From NCBI GenBank assembly GCA_937996535.1, contig CALKVF010000064.1:1-16653 (forward strand): a DNA stretch of 16,653 nt, in the 5' to 3' direction. The notes below the pieces were generated by a model. It was not told the origin of the DNA. It was given only the letters and a program-made list of their open reading frames with translations, and did not search any database. Below are positions 6,713 to 13,857 of this stretch, piece by piece (position 1 is the first letter of the stretch; the number at the start of each line of letters is the position of its first letter). Made by a program: the position numbers and the translations under genes. The stretch comes from an uncultured Novosphingobium sp. Its GTDB lineage: Bacteria > Pseudomonadota > Alphaproteobacteria > Sphingomonadales > Sphingomonadaceae.

Positions 6713-7045
6713 ATGGATGCCCCCACCATGACCTTGAGCCCCTCTGCCGCCGCCCGCGTTGCCGCGATCGCGGCCAAGCAGGGCAAACCCGCCATCCTGC
6801 GCCTCGCGGTCGAAGGCGGGGGCTGTTCGGGCTTTCAATATCGCTTTGCCCTGGCCGACACCCGCGAAGCCGATGACCTGGCGGTCGAAACCGCCGGAGT
6901 GACGCTGGTGGTCGATCCGATGAGCCTCGATCTCGTCGCCGGCAGCGTGGTCGACTATGTCGAATCGCTGGGCGGTGCTGCCTTCCGGGTCGAAAATCCC
7001 AACGCGGCCTCGGGCTGCGGCTGCGGCTCAAGCTTCGCCGTCTGA
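6713..7045 (+). CDS. erpA: Iron-sulfur cluster insertion protein ErpA (A-type carrier)
   Basis: An A-type Fe-S carrier of 110 residues that delivers clusters to apoproteins. The three conserved cysteines are all present: Cys38 in EGGGCSGFQY, and Cys102 and Cys104 in the C-terminal SGCGCGSSF. Other family features are the early SPSAAARV helix and VVDPMSLDLVAGSVVDY. IscA, SufA and ErpA are hard to tell apart. ErpA is favoured because no isc or suf genes are near and an erpA-xthA pair is a common alphaproteobacterial arrangement. The ATG at 6713 is used; ATG at 6728 would remove only five residues. Its stop shares one base with the xthA start (TGATG). Confidence 0.82.
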   Translation: MDAPTMTLSPSAAARVAAIAAKQGKPAILRLAVEGGGCSGFQYRFALADTREADDLAVETAGVTLVVDPMSLDLVAGSVVDYVESLGGAAFRVENPNAASGCGCGSSFAV

Positions 7046-7821
7046 TGAAAATCGCCAGCTTCAACATCAACGGGATCAAGGCCCGCCTGCCCCGCCTGCT
7101 CGAATGGCTGGAGGAAACCCGGCCGGCAGTTGCCTGCCTGCAGGAAATCAAGACCCAGGACGAAGGCTTCCCCGCCGACGAGTTCCACAAGCTGGGCTAC
7201 CATTCGCTGTGGCACGGGCAGAAGGGCTTCAACGGGGTCGCGATTCTGGCCGATGGCACCGCCCCGGTCGAAGTGCAGCGCGGCCTGGCGGGCGAGCCCG
7301 AGGACGAACATTCGCGCTATCTGGAAGCCGAGGTGTTCGGCGTGCGGGTGGCCTGCATCTATCTGCCCAACGGCAATCCGGTGCCCGGCCCCAAGTTCGA
7401 CTACAAGCTGCGCTGGATGGACCGCCTGCGCGCGCGCATGGCCGAGATCGCGGCCGAGGAAGTCCCCGCGGTGGTGATCGGCGATTACAATGTCATTCCC
7501 CACGATCACGACATCTGGGCCCCGGCGGCGATGGCCGACGATGCGCTGATGCAGCCGCAATCGCGCGATGCCTATGCCCGCCTGCTCGGCGATGGCTGGA
7601 CCGACGCGCTGGGGCTGCACCACCCGCAGGGCGGGATCTGGACCTTCTGGGACTATCAGGCGGGCGCCTGGCAGCGCGATCACGGCTTCCGGATCGACCA
7701 TGCCCTGCTGTCGCCCGAACTGGCCGACCGGCTGGTCGCCTGCGGGGTCGACAAGGATCATCGCGGGCGCGAAAAGGCCAGCGATCACGCGCCGGTCTGG
7801 GTCCAGCTGCGGCGCGACTGA
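7045..7821 (+). CDS. xthA: Exodeoxyribonuclease III
   Basis: An AP endonuclease and 3'-5' exonuclease of base excision repair, 258 residues, cytoplasmic. It shows the Exo III/APE1 signature in order: FNING (6-10), LQEIKTQD (32-39) with metal-binding Glu34, YLPNGNP, IGDYNVIP with the catalytic Asp/Asn pair, GFRIDHAL, and SDHAPVW with Asp247-His248. No conserved catalytic block is missing. The start overlaps the erpA stop by one base, so the two are translationally coupled. The gene ends 34 bp from the converging hydrolase gene, and its stop codon borders that gene's terminator. Confidence 0.93.
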   Translation: MKIASFNINGIKARLPRLLEWLEETRPAVACLQEIKTQDEGFPADEFHKLGYHSLWHGQKGFNGVAILADGTAPVEVQRGLAGEPEDEHSRYLEAEVFGVRVACIYLPNGNPVPGPKFDYKLRWMDRLRARMAEIAAEEVPAVVIGDYNVIPHDHDIWAPAAMADDALMQPQSRDAYARLLGDGWTDALGLHHPQGGIWTFWDYQAGAWQRDHGFRIDHALLSPELADRLVACGVDKDHRGREKASDHAPVWVQLRRD

Positions 7822-7846
7822 AAAGGGCGGACCTTGCGGCCCGCCC
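7821..7846 (-). terminator. Intrinsic terminator of the cell wall hydrolase gene
   Basis: On the minus strand GGGCGG/CCGCCC (plus positions 7841-7846 and 7825-7830) forms a 6-bp stem, extended by a CC/GG pair after one mismatch and a 4-nt loop. It is followed by four U residues (7824-7821). It lies 9 nt past the hydrolase stop. On the plus strand there is no U-tract after the hairpin, so it is best read as a leftward terminator that abuts the xthA stop. Confidence 0.55.
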
Positions 7847-7855
7847 CATCAGCTA

Positions 7856-8497
7856 TCAACGATAGAACACGTGGTTATCAACCCGCGCAAGGCGGGTGAG
7901 ATGCCAGCCGGGCGAAACCCGCGCGGCATGGAAATAGAGCGCGCCTTCGACCTGGCTGGTCCAGCTGTTCTCATGCGCGATCTGGGCCATCGCCACGGCG
8001 TTCTTCCAGCCGCGCGAGGTCTTCGAGATCGCCGGCATGGCATTGCCGCGCACGAACGAGAACTGCGAGCGCTGGAACACGACGCCGCAATAGGAGTTGG
8101 GGAAGCGGCCCGACTTCGAGCGATTCACGATCACGCGGCCGACAGCCAGCTGACCGTCGAGCGATTCGCTCTTGGCTTCGAAATAGATCGCACCGGCCAA
8201 GCAGTTCAGTTCGCGCGAGAGTTCGGCGGGCTGGGGCTGGGCGGCGACGAGATCGGCGAGGCTGGAAGCCTTGGCGGCTTCGCTGCTCGAACCGGAGACA
8301 GCAGCGGTCGACACGCCGGCTGCGTCGGGCAGCGGCTGGACCACGGGCTGGGAAAGGGCGGGGGTGGTCGATTCCTGTGAGATTACCGCAGGAGCAAGGC
8401 TCTGTGCGGAAGCGCCCGAACCGTCGGCGCTGGCAACAATCGTCAAAATCGTGGCGGCCACGGCAATCGCGCTGGCCTTGTTCAACTTGTAACTCAT
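7856..8497 (-). CDS. SleB-type cell wall hydrolase (Hydrolase_2 domain), exported
   Basis: A predicted periplasmic peptidoglycan hydrolase of the SleB/CwlJ family, 213 residues. It has a signal peptide (Lys4 and Lys7, hydrophobic 9-22, probable cleavage near SAQ at 30-32). A low-complexity Ala/Ser/Pro linker (33-92) is followed by the catalytic domain (about 95-213). LNCLAGAIYFEAKSES contains the catalytic Glu107, and VNRSKSGRFP and YFHAARVSPGW are typical of the domain. In these families the enzyme cleaves glycan strands lytically; here the role is probably cell wall remodelling, since no sporulation genes are present. The ATG at 8497 is chosen over a TTG one codon upstream. No strong Shine-Dalgarno is visible. 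Confidence 0.87.
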   Translation of the reverse strand: MSYKLNKASAIAVAATILTIVASADGSGASAQSLAPAVISQESTTPALSQPVVQPLPDAAGVSTAAVSGSSSEAAKASSLADLVAAQPQPAELSRELNCLAGAIYFEAKSESLDGQLAVGRVIVNRSKSGRFPNSYCGVVFQRSQFSFVRGNAMPAISKTSRGWKNAVAMAQIAHENSWTSQVEGALYFHAARVSPGWHLTRLARVDNHVFYR

Positions 8498-8617
8498 CAA
8501 ATCATCGCATTGGGCGGTTGACGAGCCCGGCGCAGGATGGGTTGGAAGTGGATCGGATTGCTCCGATTGCCCCCCAGCCAGAAGTCCTGCCGGCTGTCCC
8601 CCGTCTGCGTGCTAGCG

Positions 8618-8636
8618 AAAAAAGCCTGAGTGCTTT
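8618..8636 (-). terminator. Weak terminator-like hairpin after DUF1491
   Basis: On the minus strand AAAGC (8636-8632) pairs with GCTTT (8625-8621) over a 6-nt loop and runs into six U residues (8623-8618). The stem is only five pairs. It lies about 60 nt past the DUF1491 stop, in the 200-bp gap that otherwise holds the unidentified promoter of the hydrolase gene. Confidence 0.3.
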
Positions 8637-8697
8637 CCGCGCCGCCTGCGCACGAACGTAAAAGGTTTGCGCCCCTAGTTTTTGCAGTGCAGCAGAG

Positions 8698-9039
8698 TCA
8701 ACTGGCCGCGTCGGTCAATCCGATGAGCCGTTCCCCATCCGCGATATCCAGTTCAATAATCCACAAATCGCGGTCCTGTGCGCCCCGCCGCTCCAGGTAT
8801 TCATCGATTTCACGTTTGTTGTCAGGATCTTGAGACTTGGAAAGGGTCCATTTCCGGTCCCCGTCAAGGCTTGGCATACGCTCGTAAACCCGCGGATTTT
8901 CGCCGCGATCGGTCAGGAGGACCAGAATCGTCCCACCTTCCGGCTCGCCCTTGTGGAGCACCGAGGCAAAGCCGCCAGCCTGCCCGGTCGCGCGGATCAG
9001 CGCCGAGACTTCAAGGTGCGCTGGCAGCCGCGCGGTCAG
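8698..9039 (-). CDS. DUF1491 family protein, probable CTG start
   Basis: A small protein of unknown function, about 113 residues, recognised as DUF1491 by the core GGTILVLL, DRKWTLS and the C-terminal DLWIIELDIADGE. The first conventional start codon in frame is GTG at 8961, but that would remove a conserved-looking N-terminus that reads TARLPAHLEVSALIRATGQA without interruption. That reading frame begins at CTG (9039-9037), which overlaps the ptsN stop as CTGA, the same 4-nt geometry as the ATGA joints elsewhere in this strand. I therefore extend the gene to the CTG. No Shine-Dalgarno is visible, so coupling to ptsN translation is expected. Family assignment is from memory of its pattern; the function is not known. 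Confidence 0.68.
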   Translation of the reverse strand: MTARLPAHLEVSALIRATGQAGGFASVLHKGEPEGGTILVLLTDRGENPRVYERMPSLDGDRKWTLSKSQDPDNKREIDEYLERRGAQDRDLWIIELDIADGERLIGLTDAAS

Positions 9040-9497
9040 GCGGCGTCGCGATCGATCGAGTTGGCGAGCAGCGCATAGAGCGCCTCGGCCCCGGGCGCTT
9101 CGCCCAGCGCGCCGTGCATCGCATCGTCGCGCATCATCCGGCTGATCGCCGCCAGCGCGTGAAGGTGCGCCGCACCGGCCGCCTCGGGCGAGAGCAGGCC
9201 GAAGATCATGTTGACCGGCATCCCGTCAGCGGCATCGAAGGCCACCGCGGATTCAAGCCGGAAAAAGGCCGCAACCGGGCGGTTGAGCCCGGGCAGGCGG
9301 GCATGGGGAATGGCCACCCCGCGCCCGAACCCGGTGCTGCCGAGCTTTTCCCGCTCTTCGATGCGTTCGAGCACCAGCGTGGCATCAAGCCCGTAAACGC
9401 TGGCGAACCGCGCCGCGAGCTGTTCGAGAATTGCCTGCTTGCTATCGGCCTGGATGGTGCCGACGGCTTCGGGCTGAAGTTGAAAAAGTGCAGTCAT
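9036..9497 (-). CDS. ptsN: PTS IIA-like nitrogen regulatory protein PtsN (EIIA-Ntr)
   Basis: A phosphoacceptor of the nitrogen-related phosphotransferase system, receiving phosphate from NPr and signalling to potassium, nitrogen or envelope functions. The 153-residue length fits a single EIIA fructose/mannitol-type domain. The phosphorylation site is His65 in GVAIPHARL. LGSTGFGRG precedes it, and FGLLSPEAAGAAHLHALA follows, both typical of the family. An earlier ATG-like extension is non-conserved and low in family similarity, so ATG 9497 is used. It sits 115 nt downstream of hpf, the usual hpf-ptsN order, but rpoN is not present. Its stop overlaps the DUF1491 CTG. Confidence 0.87.
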   Translation of the reverse strand: MTALFQLQPEAVGTIQADSKQAILEQLAARFASVYGLDATLVLERIEEREKLGSTGFGRGVAIPHARLPGLNRPVAAFFRLESAVAFDAADGMPVNMIFGLLSPEAAGAAHLHALAAISRMMRDDAMHGALGEAPGAEALYALLANSIDRDAA

Positions 9498-9537
9498 GAG
9501 CGGGCCATTGTCCCCGTGTACCGGCAAGATGCGGACA

Positions 9538-9573
9538 GGGGCAAACGAGACAGGAACCCTGCCAGCTTGCCCC
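9538..9573 (-). repeat. Imperfect inverted repeat in the hpf-ptsN spacer
   Basis: In the transcribed (minus) orientation GGGGCAA pairs with TTGCCCC over 22 nt, with a nested CAGG/CCTG pair inside. It begins about 40 nt past the hpf stop and has no U-tract. It may be an mRNA processing or stabilising structure, or chance in GC-rich DNA. Nothing else is visible in this 115-nt gap. Confidence 0.25.
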
Positions 9574-9612
9574 CCTCCTACCTTTGGATTTTGCGCGCCT
9601 TTACCCTGCGCG

Positions 9613-10179
9613 TCAGGAAGGTTCAACCCAGCCGATCGAACCATCACCGCGGCGATAGACCATATTATGCTTTCCCGTGCCAGCATTTTTGAACAGCAAG
9701 GCATTGGTGTTGCGCAGATCGAGCATCATCACCGCGTCGGAAACCGTGGCCTCGGGCACGTCGACCCGGGTTTCGGCGATCACCACCGGGGCATCGATGC
9801 TGATCTCCTCAGCCGCCTCGTCGGGCTCGACGAACACGGTATAAGCGGCCTCTTCAGCCTTCAGCGCATGGGCGGCGGCTTCGTGGCGATCCTTGATCCG
9901 GCGCTTGTAACGGCGCAGCTGCTTGTCGATCTTCTCGGCTGCCTGATCGAGCGCGATATGCGCATCTTGGGCGATGCCCGCGCCCTTGAGGATCAGGCCC
10001 TGCATCACGTGGGTGACGATATCGCAGCGGAATGCCCCGGCAGGTGCCCGGTTGAACGTGACCTGCGACGACAGCGCGCTCGCGAAATACTTGTCAGTGA
10101 TGGCGGAGAGGCGGTCCTGAGCGTGTGCCTGCAGCGCAACGCCGGTTTCGATCTGGTGGCCGGAAACGCGAATGTCCAT
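9613..10179 (-). CDS. hpf: Long-form ribosome hibernation promoting factor
   Basis: Binds the 30S subunit and dimerises ribosomes into inactive 100S particles in stationary phase. The 188 residues contain both parts of a long HPF. The N-terminal RaiA/HPF domain (1-105) starts MDIRVSGHQIE and ends in the basic helix QLRRYKRRIKDRH. After a variable linker, the C-terminal dimerisation domain (about 128-188) shows SDAVMMLDLRNTNALLFKN and VYRRGDGSIGWVEP. A strong Shine-Dalgarno (AGGAGAAGG, 10194-10186) precedes the ATG. It lies 44 nt after dnaQ and 115 nt before ptsN on the same strand. Confidence 0.92.
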   Translation of the reverse strand: MDIRVSGHQIETGVALQAHAQDRLSAITDKYFASALSSQVTFNRAPAGAFRCDIVTHVMQGLILKGAGIAQDAHIALDQAAEKIDKQLRRYKRRIKDRHEAAAHALKAEEAAYTVFVEPDEAAEEISIDAPVVIAETRVDVPEATVSDAVMMLDLRNTNALLFKNAGTGKHNMVYRRGDGSIGWVEPS

Positions 10180-10223
10180 GTCGTGCCTTCTCCTCTTGGT
10201 AAAGCTCGACCCGGCCCGGCCCC

Positions 10224-10913
10224 CTAACTCTGGTCGCTCCAGAGCGGTGACTTGACCGTTTCGAGAAAGGCGGCGTGCGCCGCCAGTTCCGTCTCGCTCG
10301 CCGCGTGCGGACGGGCGGGACGAAAGGTTCGCTCGCGCGCCGGCGCAGCAACCGGCGCGGCAAGAGCATCCTGAGCATCGGCGACCAGCGAGAGGCCGAT
10401 CTGGCGGCCCCCGGTCAGCTCGACATAGACCTGGGCGAGCAGCTCGGAATCGAGCAGCGCCCCGTGCTTGGTGCGGTGGCTGCGATCGATGCCATAACGC
10501 GTGCAGAGCGCATCAAGGCTGAGCTTGGCGCCGGGATGGCGGACCTTGGCCAGCGCCACGGTATCGATCATCCGGGTGCGGCTGACCGGTTCAAGCCCGC
10601 ACATTTCGAGTTCGGTGTTGATGAAGCCGAAGTCGAACCCGGCATTGTGCGCGACCAGCATCGAATCGCCGATGAATTCGAGGAATTCACCCGCGCGTTC
10701 GTGGAAACGCGGCTTGTCCGACAGGAACGCCGCCGACAGCCCGTGCACCGCTTCGGCGGCGGCCGGCATATCGCGGTCGGGGTTGAAATAGGCGTGGAAG
10801 GTACGGCCCGTGACCACCCGGTTGACCATTTCGATGCAACCGATCTCGACCAGCCGGTCACCAGTCTTGGGATCAAGGCCGGTCGTTTCGGTGTCGAAGA
10901 TGATCTCGCGCAT
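10224..10913 (-). CDS. dnaQ: DNA polymerase III epsilon subunit (proofreading exonuclease)
   Basis: The 3'-5' proofreading exonuclease of the replicative polymerase, 229 residues. DEDDh residues are all visible: Asp7 and Glu9 in FDTETTG, Asp94 in HNAGFDF, and His150 and Asp155 in HRTKHGALLDSELL. Right after the domain, QIGLSL (171-176) matches the beta-clamp-binding motif of epsilon. A C-terminal tail (about 195-229) should reach the alpha subunit. It is the fifth gene of the block running leftward from the candidate origin, 49 nt after coaE, in the order known near alphaproteobacterial origins. Confidence 0.94.
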   Translation of the reverse strand: MREIIFDTETTGLDPKTGDRLVEIGCIEMVNRVVTGRTFHAYFNPDRDMPAAAEAVHGLSAAFLSDKPRFHERAGEFLEFIGDSMLVAHNAGFDFGFINTELEMCGLEPVSRTRMIDTVALAKVRHPGAKLSLDALCTRYGIDRSHRTKHGALLDSELLAQVYVELTGGRQIGLSLVADAQDALAAPVAAPARERTFRPARPHAASETELAAHAAFLETVKSPLWSDQS

Positions 10914-10962
10914 TACCCGTTTGATATCGGCCCCTGCGCGGCGGCTGACAAGGGGGGAAAGC

Positions 10963-11592
10963 TTAAATTTCGCGTCCGCCCGCAGCCGGCCCTTCGAGCA
11001 GGGTCAGGGCATGGACCAGCCGCTGCACGGCATGGCGCGTTTCGGCCAGCGAAGTGCCGGTATCGATGACATAATCGGCGCGCGCGCGCTTTTCGGCATC
11101 GGGCACTTGCAGCGCCAGAATCCTGGCAAACTTTTCCTCGGTCATCCCGGGGCGGGCGAGCACACGCTCGCGCTGCATCTCGGCCGGGGCGGAAACGACC
11201 ACCACCGCATCGACGGTTTTCCAGCCGTCCTTTTCATAGAGCAGCGGGATATCGAACACGATCAGCGGCTGCTCGCGGTTGTCGGCAAGGAACTGGTGCC
11301 GCATCGCGCCAACGGCGGGATGGACGATGGCCTCAAGCCGGGCGAGCGCCTCGGGATTGCCGAACACCGCCGCGCCGAGCTTCTGCCGCTCGACCCCTTC
11401 GGGGCCGGTGGTGCCGGGAAAGGCCCGCTCGATCGGCTCGAGCAGTGCGCCGTTCGGGCCCTGCAATTCGTGCACCGCCTTGTCGGCATCGAACACCGGC
11501 ACGCCCAGCCCCTGAAACATCGCCGCGACCGCCGATTTGCCCATGCCGATCGAACCGGTGAGGCCAAGGATAAGGGGGCGCTGTTCGCTCAT
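10963..11592 (-). CDS. coaE: Dephospho-CoA kinase
   Basis: Phosphorylates dephospho-CoA in the last step of coenzyme A synthesis, cytoplasmic. The 209 residues begin with the P-loop GLTGSIGMGKS (10-20). FDADKAVHEL follows, the family's substrate-binding Asp region, and later VFDIPLLYE and the lid region near VVVSAPAEMQRERVLAR. Its ATG overlaps the aroE stop as ATGA (11592-11589). No anomalies are seen. Confidence 0.94.
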   Translation of the reverse strand: MSEQRPLILGLTGSIGMGKSAVAAMFQGLGVPVFDADKAVHELQGPNGALLEPIERAFPGTTGPEGVERQKLGAAVFGNPEALARLEAIVHPAVGAMRHQFLADNREQPLIVFDIPLLYEKDGWKTVDAVVVVSAPAEMQRERVLARPGMTEEKFARILALQVPDAEKRARADYVIDTGTSLAETRHAVQRLVHALTLLEGPAAGGREI

Positions 11593-12443
11593 CGGGTCAA
11601 CATCTCGCGCAGGTCGGCATCGCCGGTGCGCGGCGGGGCCACGCCAAAGAATTTCTCGAACGCGGCCGCCGCCTGCCCGATCAGCATGGCCAAGCCATCG
11701 ATCGTGGGAAAGCCGCGCCGCCGCGCCTCGATGAGCAGCGGCGTGTCGAGCGGATGGGTGACGATATCATAGACCACGCTGCCCGGCGGGGCATGGCTGA
11801 AATCGAATTCAAGCGACGGCTTGCCGGCCATGCCCAGCGGGCTGGCGTTGATGATCAGATCCAGCAGGCCCTCGCGGTCATCAAAGGCAAAGTCGGTTTC
11901 AGGCGCGAAGTGCGCCAGATCGACCGCGTGATGATCATCGCCCGTGGCCAGATCATCGAGCAGCGCACGCGCCTGCACCGGATCGCGCGCGGCGACCACC
12001 AGGACGAAGCCCTTGTCGGCCAGTGCCGCCACGATTGCCCGCGCCGCGCCGCCCGCGCCCATGATCCGCGCCATGCGGAAATGATGCTGCTGTGCGAGCA
12101 CAGGCTGGAGCGGCTCCAGAAAGCCGGCAACGTCGGTGTTATAGCCGGTCAGCCGGCCATCGGCGCCGCGCACCACGGTGTTCACCGCCCCGACCCGCGC
12201 CGCCAGCGGATCGATCGCATCGAGCAGCGGCATCACCGCCTGCTTGTGCGGCATGGTGACATTGCAGCCGCGCCAATCGGGATCGGCGCGGCGCGCGGCG
12301 AAATAGTCTGCCAGCCCTTCCGTGCGGAGATGGACCGCGCGATAATCGGCCGCAATGCCGAGCTGGCGCAGCCAGAAACCGTGAATCGCGGGGCTTTTCG
12401 ACTGGACGATGGGATCGCCGATCACTTCGGCGTAAGCGGTCAT
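11589..12443 (-). CDS. aroE: Shikimate dehydrogenase (NADP)
   Basis: Reduces 3-dehydroshikimate to shikimate in aromatic amino acid synthesis. The 284 residues carry the full AroE pattern. SKSPAIHGFWL (15-25) holds the shikimate-binding serines, NVTMPHK (61-67) the catalytic Lys67, GAVNTVV follows, and YNTDVAGF has the catalytic partner Asp104. GAGGAARAI is the NADP loop and INASPLGM lies further on. The long upstream extension in this frame overlaps maf and is not used. ATG 12443 overlaps the maf stop by 4 nt, and its own stop overlaps coaE by 4 nt. Confidence 0.94.
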   Translation of the reverse strand: MTAYAEVIGDPIVQSKSPAIHGFWLRQLGIAADYRAVHLRTEGLADYFAARRADPDWRGCNVTMPHKQAVMPLLDAIDPLAARVGAVNTVVRGADGRLTGYNTDVAGFLEPLQPVLAQQHHFRMARIMGAGGAARAIVAALADKGFVLVVAARDPVQARALLDDLATGDDHHAVDLAHFAPETDFAFDDREGLLDLIINASPLGMAGKPSLEFDFSHAPPGSVVYDIVTHPLDTPLLIEARRRGFPTIDGLAMLIGQAAAAFEKFFGVAPPRTGDADLREMLTR

Positions 12444-13027
12444 CGCGGCAATTCCCCCAAGTCCCTGAGCGCGCCCAGCACCGCCAGCAGCGGCATCCCC
12501 AGCACGGTGAAATGATCGCCGGTGATGCTTTCGAACAGTTGCACCCCGCGCGCCTCGATCCGGAATGCCCCGGCGCAATAGCCCACCTCGGGCCATTCGT
12601 GATCAAGGTAGTCGGCAATGAACGCCGGATCGAGCCCGCGGACCTTGAGCACGGCCAGCGCGGCGTGGCTCCACACCACTTCGCCATCGCGCACCAGCGC
12701 GGCGGCGCTGTGCAGCCGCATCGCCCGGCCTGAGAAGAAGCGCAGATGCTCGGCCGCATTATCCCGGCTGTTCGGCTTGTCGAAGCGCCGCCCTTCGACC
12801 TCGACCAGCGAATCGCTGCCCAGAACCAGCGCGCCAGGCTCTGCGGCAGACACCGCCAGCGCCTTGGCCTCTGCCAGCGCGAGCGCGATCTGCGCCGGGC
12901 CAGCCTCACCCAGCGAGGCTTCGAGCGCGCGTTCATCCAGCGCTGCCGGCACGGCCCGGAACGCTACCCCGGCGGCCTCGAGCATGGCCTTGCGCGATCC
13001 GCTTTGCGAGGCGAGCACCAGAGTCAC
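12440..13027 (-). CDS. maf: Maf family nucleotide pyrophosphatase (YceF-like)
   Basis: A house-cleaning nucleoside triphosphate pyrophosphatase of 195 residues. ASQSGSRKAML (6-16) is the Maf N-terminal loop, Asp72 in LVLGSDSLV the catalytic aspartate, and DKP (Lys84) the nucleotide-binding part. LGSD rather than GADT at the catalytic loop resembles the YceF branch, which in E. coli acts on 7-methyl-GTP; this sub-assignment is inference. It begins with GTG, which overlaps the stop of the upstream gene as GTGA, and ends overlapping aroE. The position between the PPDK regulatory gene and aroE is the usual origin-proximal order. Confidence 0.9.
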   Translation of the reverse strand: MTLVLASQSGSRKAMLEAAGVAFRAVPAALDERALEASLGEAGPAQIALALAEAKALAVSAAEPGALVLGSDSLVEVEGRRFDKPNSRDNAAEHLRFFSGRAMRLHSAAALVRDGEVVWSHAALAVLKVRGLDPAFIADYLDHEWPEVGYCAGAFRIEARGVQLFESITGDHFTVLGMPLLAVLGALRDLGELPR

Positions 13028-13857
13028 AGCGGAACCTCATCCTTGGGGGCGCGAAATTCGTTGTAGAGCGTGATGATCGCAGCGGCCGCCTCTTCGATCG
13101 AGCGGCGGGTGACGTCGATCACCGGCCAGTCGTTGTCCGCGAACATCCGCCGCGCGAACTGCACTTCGCGGCCCACCCGCTCTTCATCGACATAGGCCGT
13201 CTCGGGCGCCTGGTTGAGCGAGAGCAGCCGGTTCCGCCGCACCTGAATCAGGCGTTCGGGCGCGGTGGTCAGCCCGACCACCAGTGGATGCTTCAGCCCG
13301 AACAGCGCCGGCGGCGGCGGGCTTTCGACCACGATCGGGATATTGGCGACCTTGTAGCCGCGCTGGGCGAGATAGATGCTGGTCGGGGTTTTCGAGGTGC
13401 GCGACACGCCGGCCAGCACGATGTCAGCCTCTTCCCAATCTTCCCACAGGATGCCGTCATCGTGGGCAATGGTATAGTGAATCGCATCGACCCGCGCGAA
13501 ATAGGCTTCGTTCATCGCGTGCTGGCTGCCGGGACGGCGCGCGTGCGGGTTCTGCCCCAGCGCCGAGCCCAGCGCCTCGATCGCGGTTTCCAGCACCGGG
13601 ACCACCGGCAGGCCCAGCGCGCGGCAGCGTTCTTCCAGCCGGCCGCGGGTTTCGATGTTGGCCATGGTAAAGAATACCAGCCCGGGATTTGTGGCGATTT
13701 CCGCCATGATCCGGTCAAGGTGCTGCTGCGAGCGGACCATTGGCCAGAAATGGCGGATGACATCGGCCCCCTCGAACTGCGCGAGCGCCGCCTTGGCGAT
13801 CATCTCGAGCGTTTCGCCCGTCGAATCCGACAGGAGGTGGAGGTGGAGCCGGGACAT
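13024..13857 (-). CDS. Pyruvate, phosphate dikinase regulatory protein (DUF299, kinase/phosphorylase)
   Basis: A bifunctional ADP-dependent Ser/Thr kinase and Pi-dependent phosphorylase that switches pyruvate phosphate dikinase (or PEP synthase) on and off. The 277 residues begin with LHLHLLSDSTGET, the family N-terminus. GVSRTSKT (150-157) is its P-loop-like nucleotide site, followed by PTSIYLA and later ERLIQVRRNRL. The ATG at 13857 matches the conserved start; the longer in-frame extension to 13923 runs through a DnaA-like box and is non-conserved. No strong Shine-Dalgarno is visible. It borders the candidate oriC opposite hemE, as its homologue does in Caulobacter and Rickettsia. No PPDK gene is in the window. 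Confidence 0.9.
   Translation of the reverse strand: MSRLHLHLLSDSTGETLEMIAKAALAQFEGADVIRHFWPMVRSQQHLDRIMAEIATNPGLVFFTMANIETRGRLEERCRALGLPVVPVLETAIEALGSALGQNPHARRPGSQHAMNEAYFARVDAIHYTIAHDDGILWEDWEEADIVLAGVSRTSKTPTSIYLAQRGYKVANIPIVVESPPPPALFGLKHPLVVGLTTAPERLIQVRRNRLLSLNQAPETAYVDEERVGREVQFARRMFADNDWPVIDVTRRSIEEAAAAIITLYNEFRAPKDEVPL

Noticed and set aside
6957..7865. 302-codon plus-strand frame overlapping erpA and xthA
   Set aside because: It is an out-of-frame shadow of xthA with low-complexity Arg/Gly/Ala composition.
7568..8380. 270-codon plus-strand frame running through the xthA end and opposite the cell wall hydrolase
   Set aside because: It is antisense to a hydrolase with signal peptide and catalytic Glu and has no recognisable domain.
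8778..9692. 304-codon plus-strand frame opposite DUF1491 and ptsN
   Set aside because: It is antisense to PtsN, which has the conserved active-site histidine.
10275..11772. Long plus-strand frames opposite dnaQ and coaE
   Set aside because: They are mirror frames of two genes with complete catalytic motifs.
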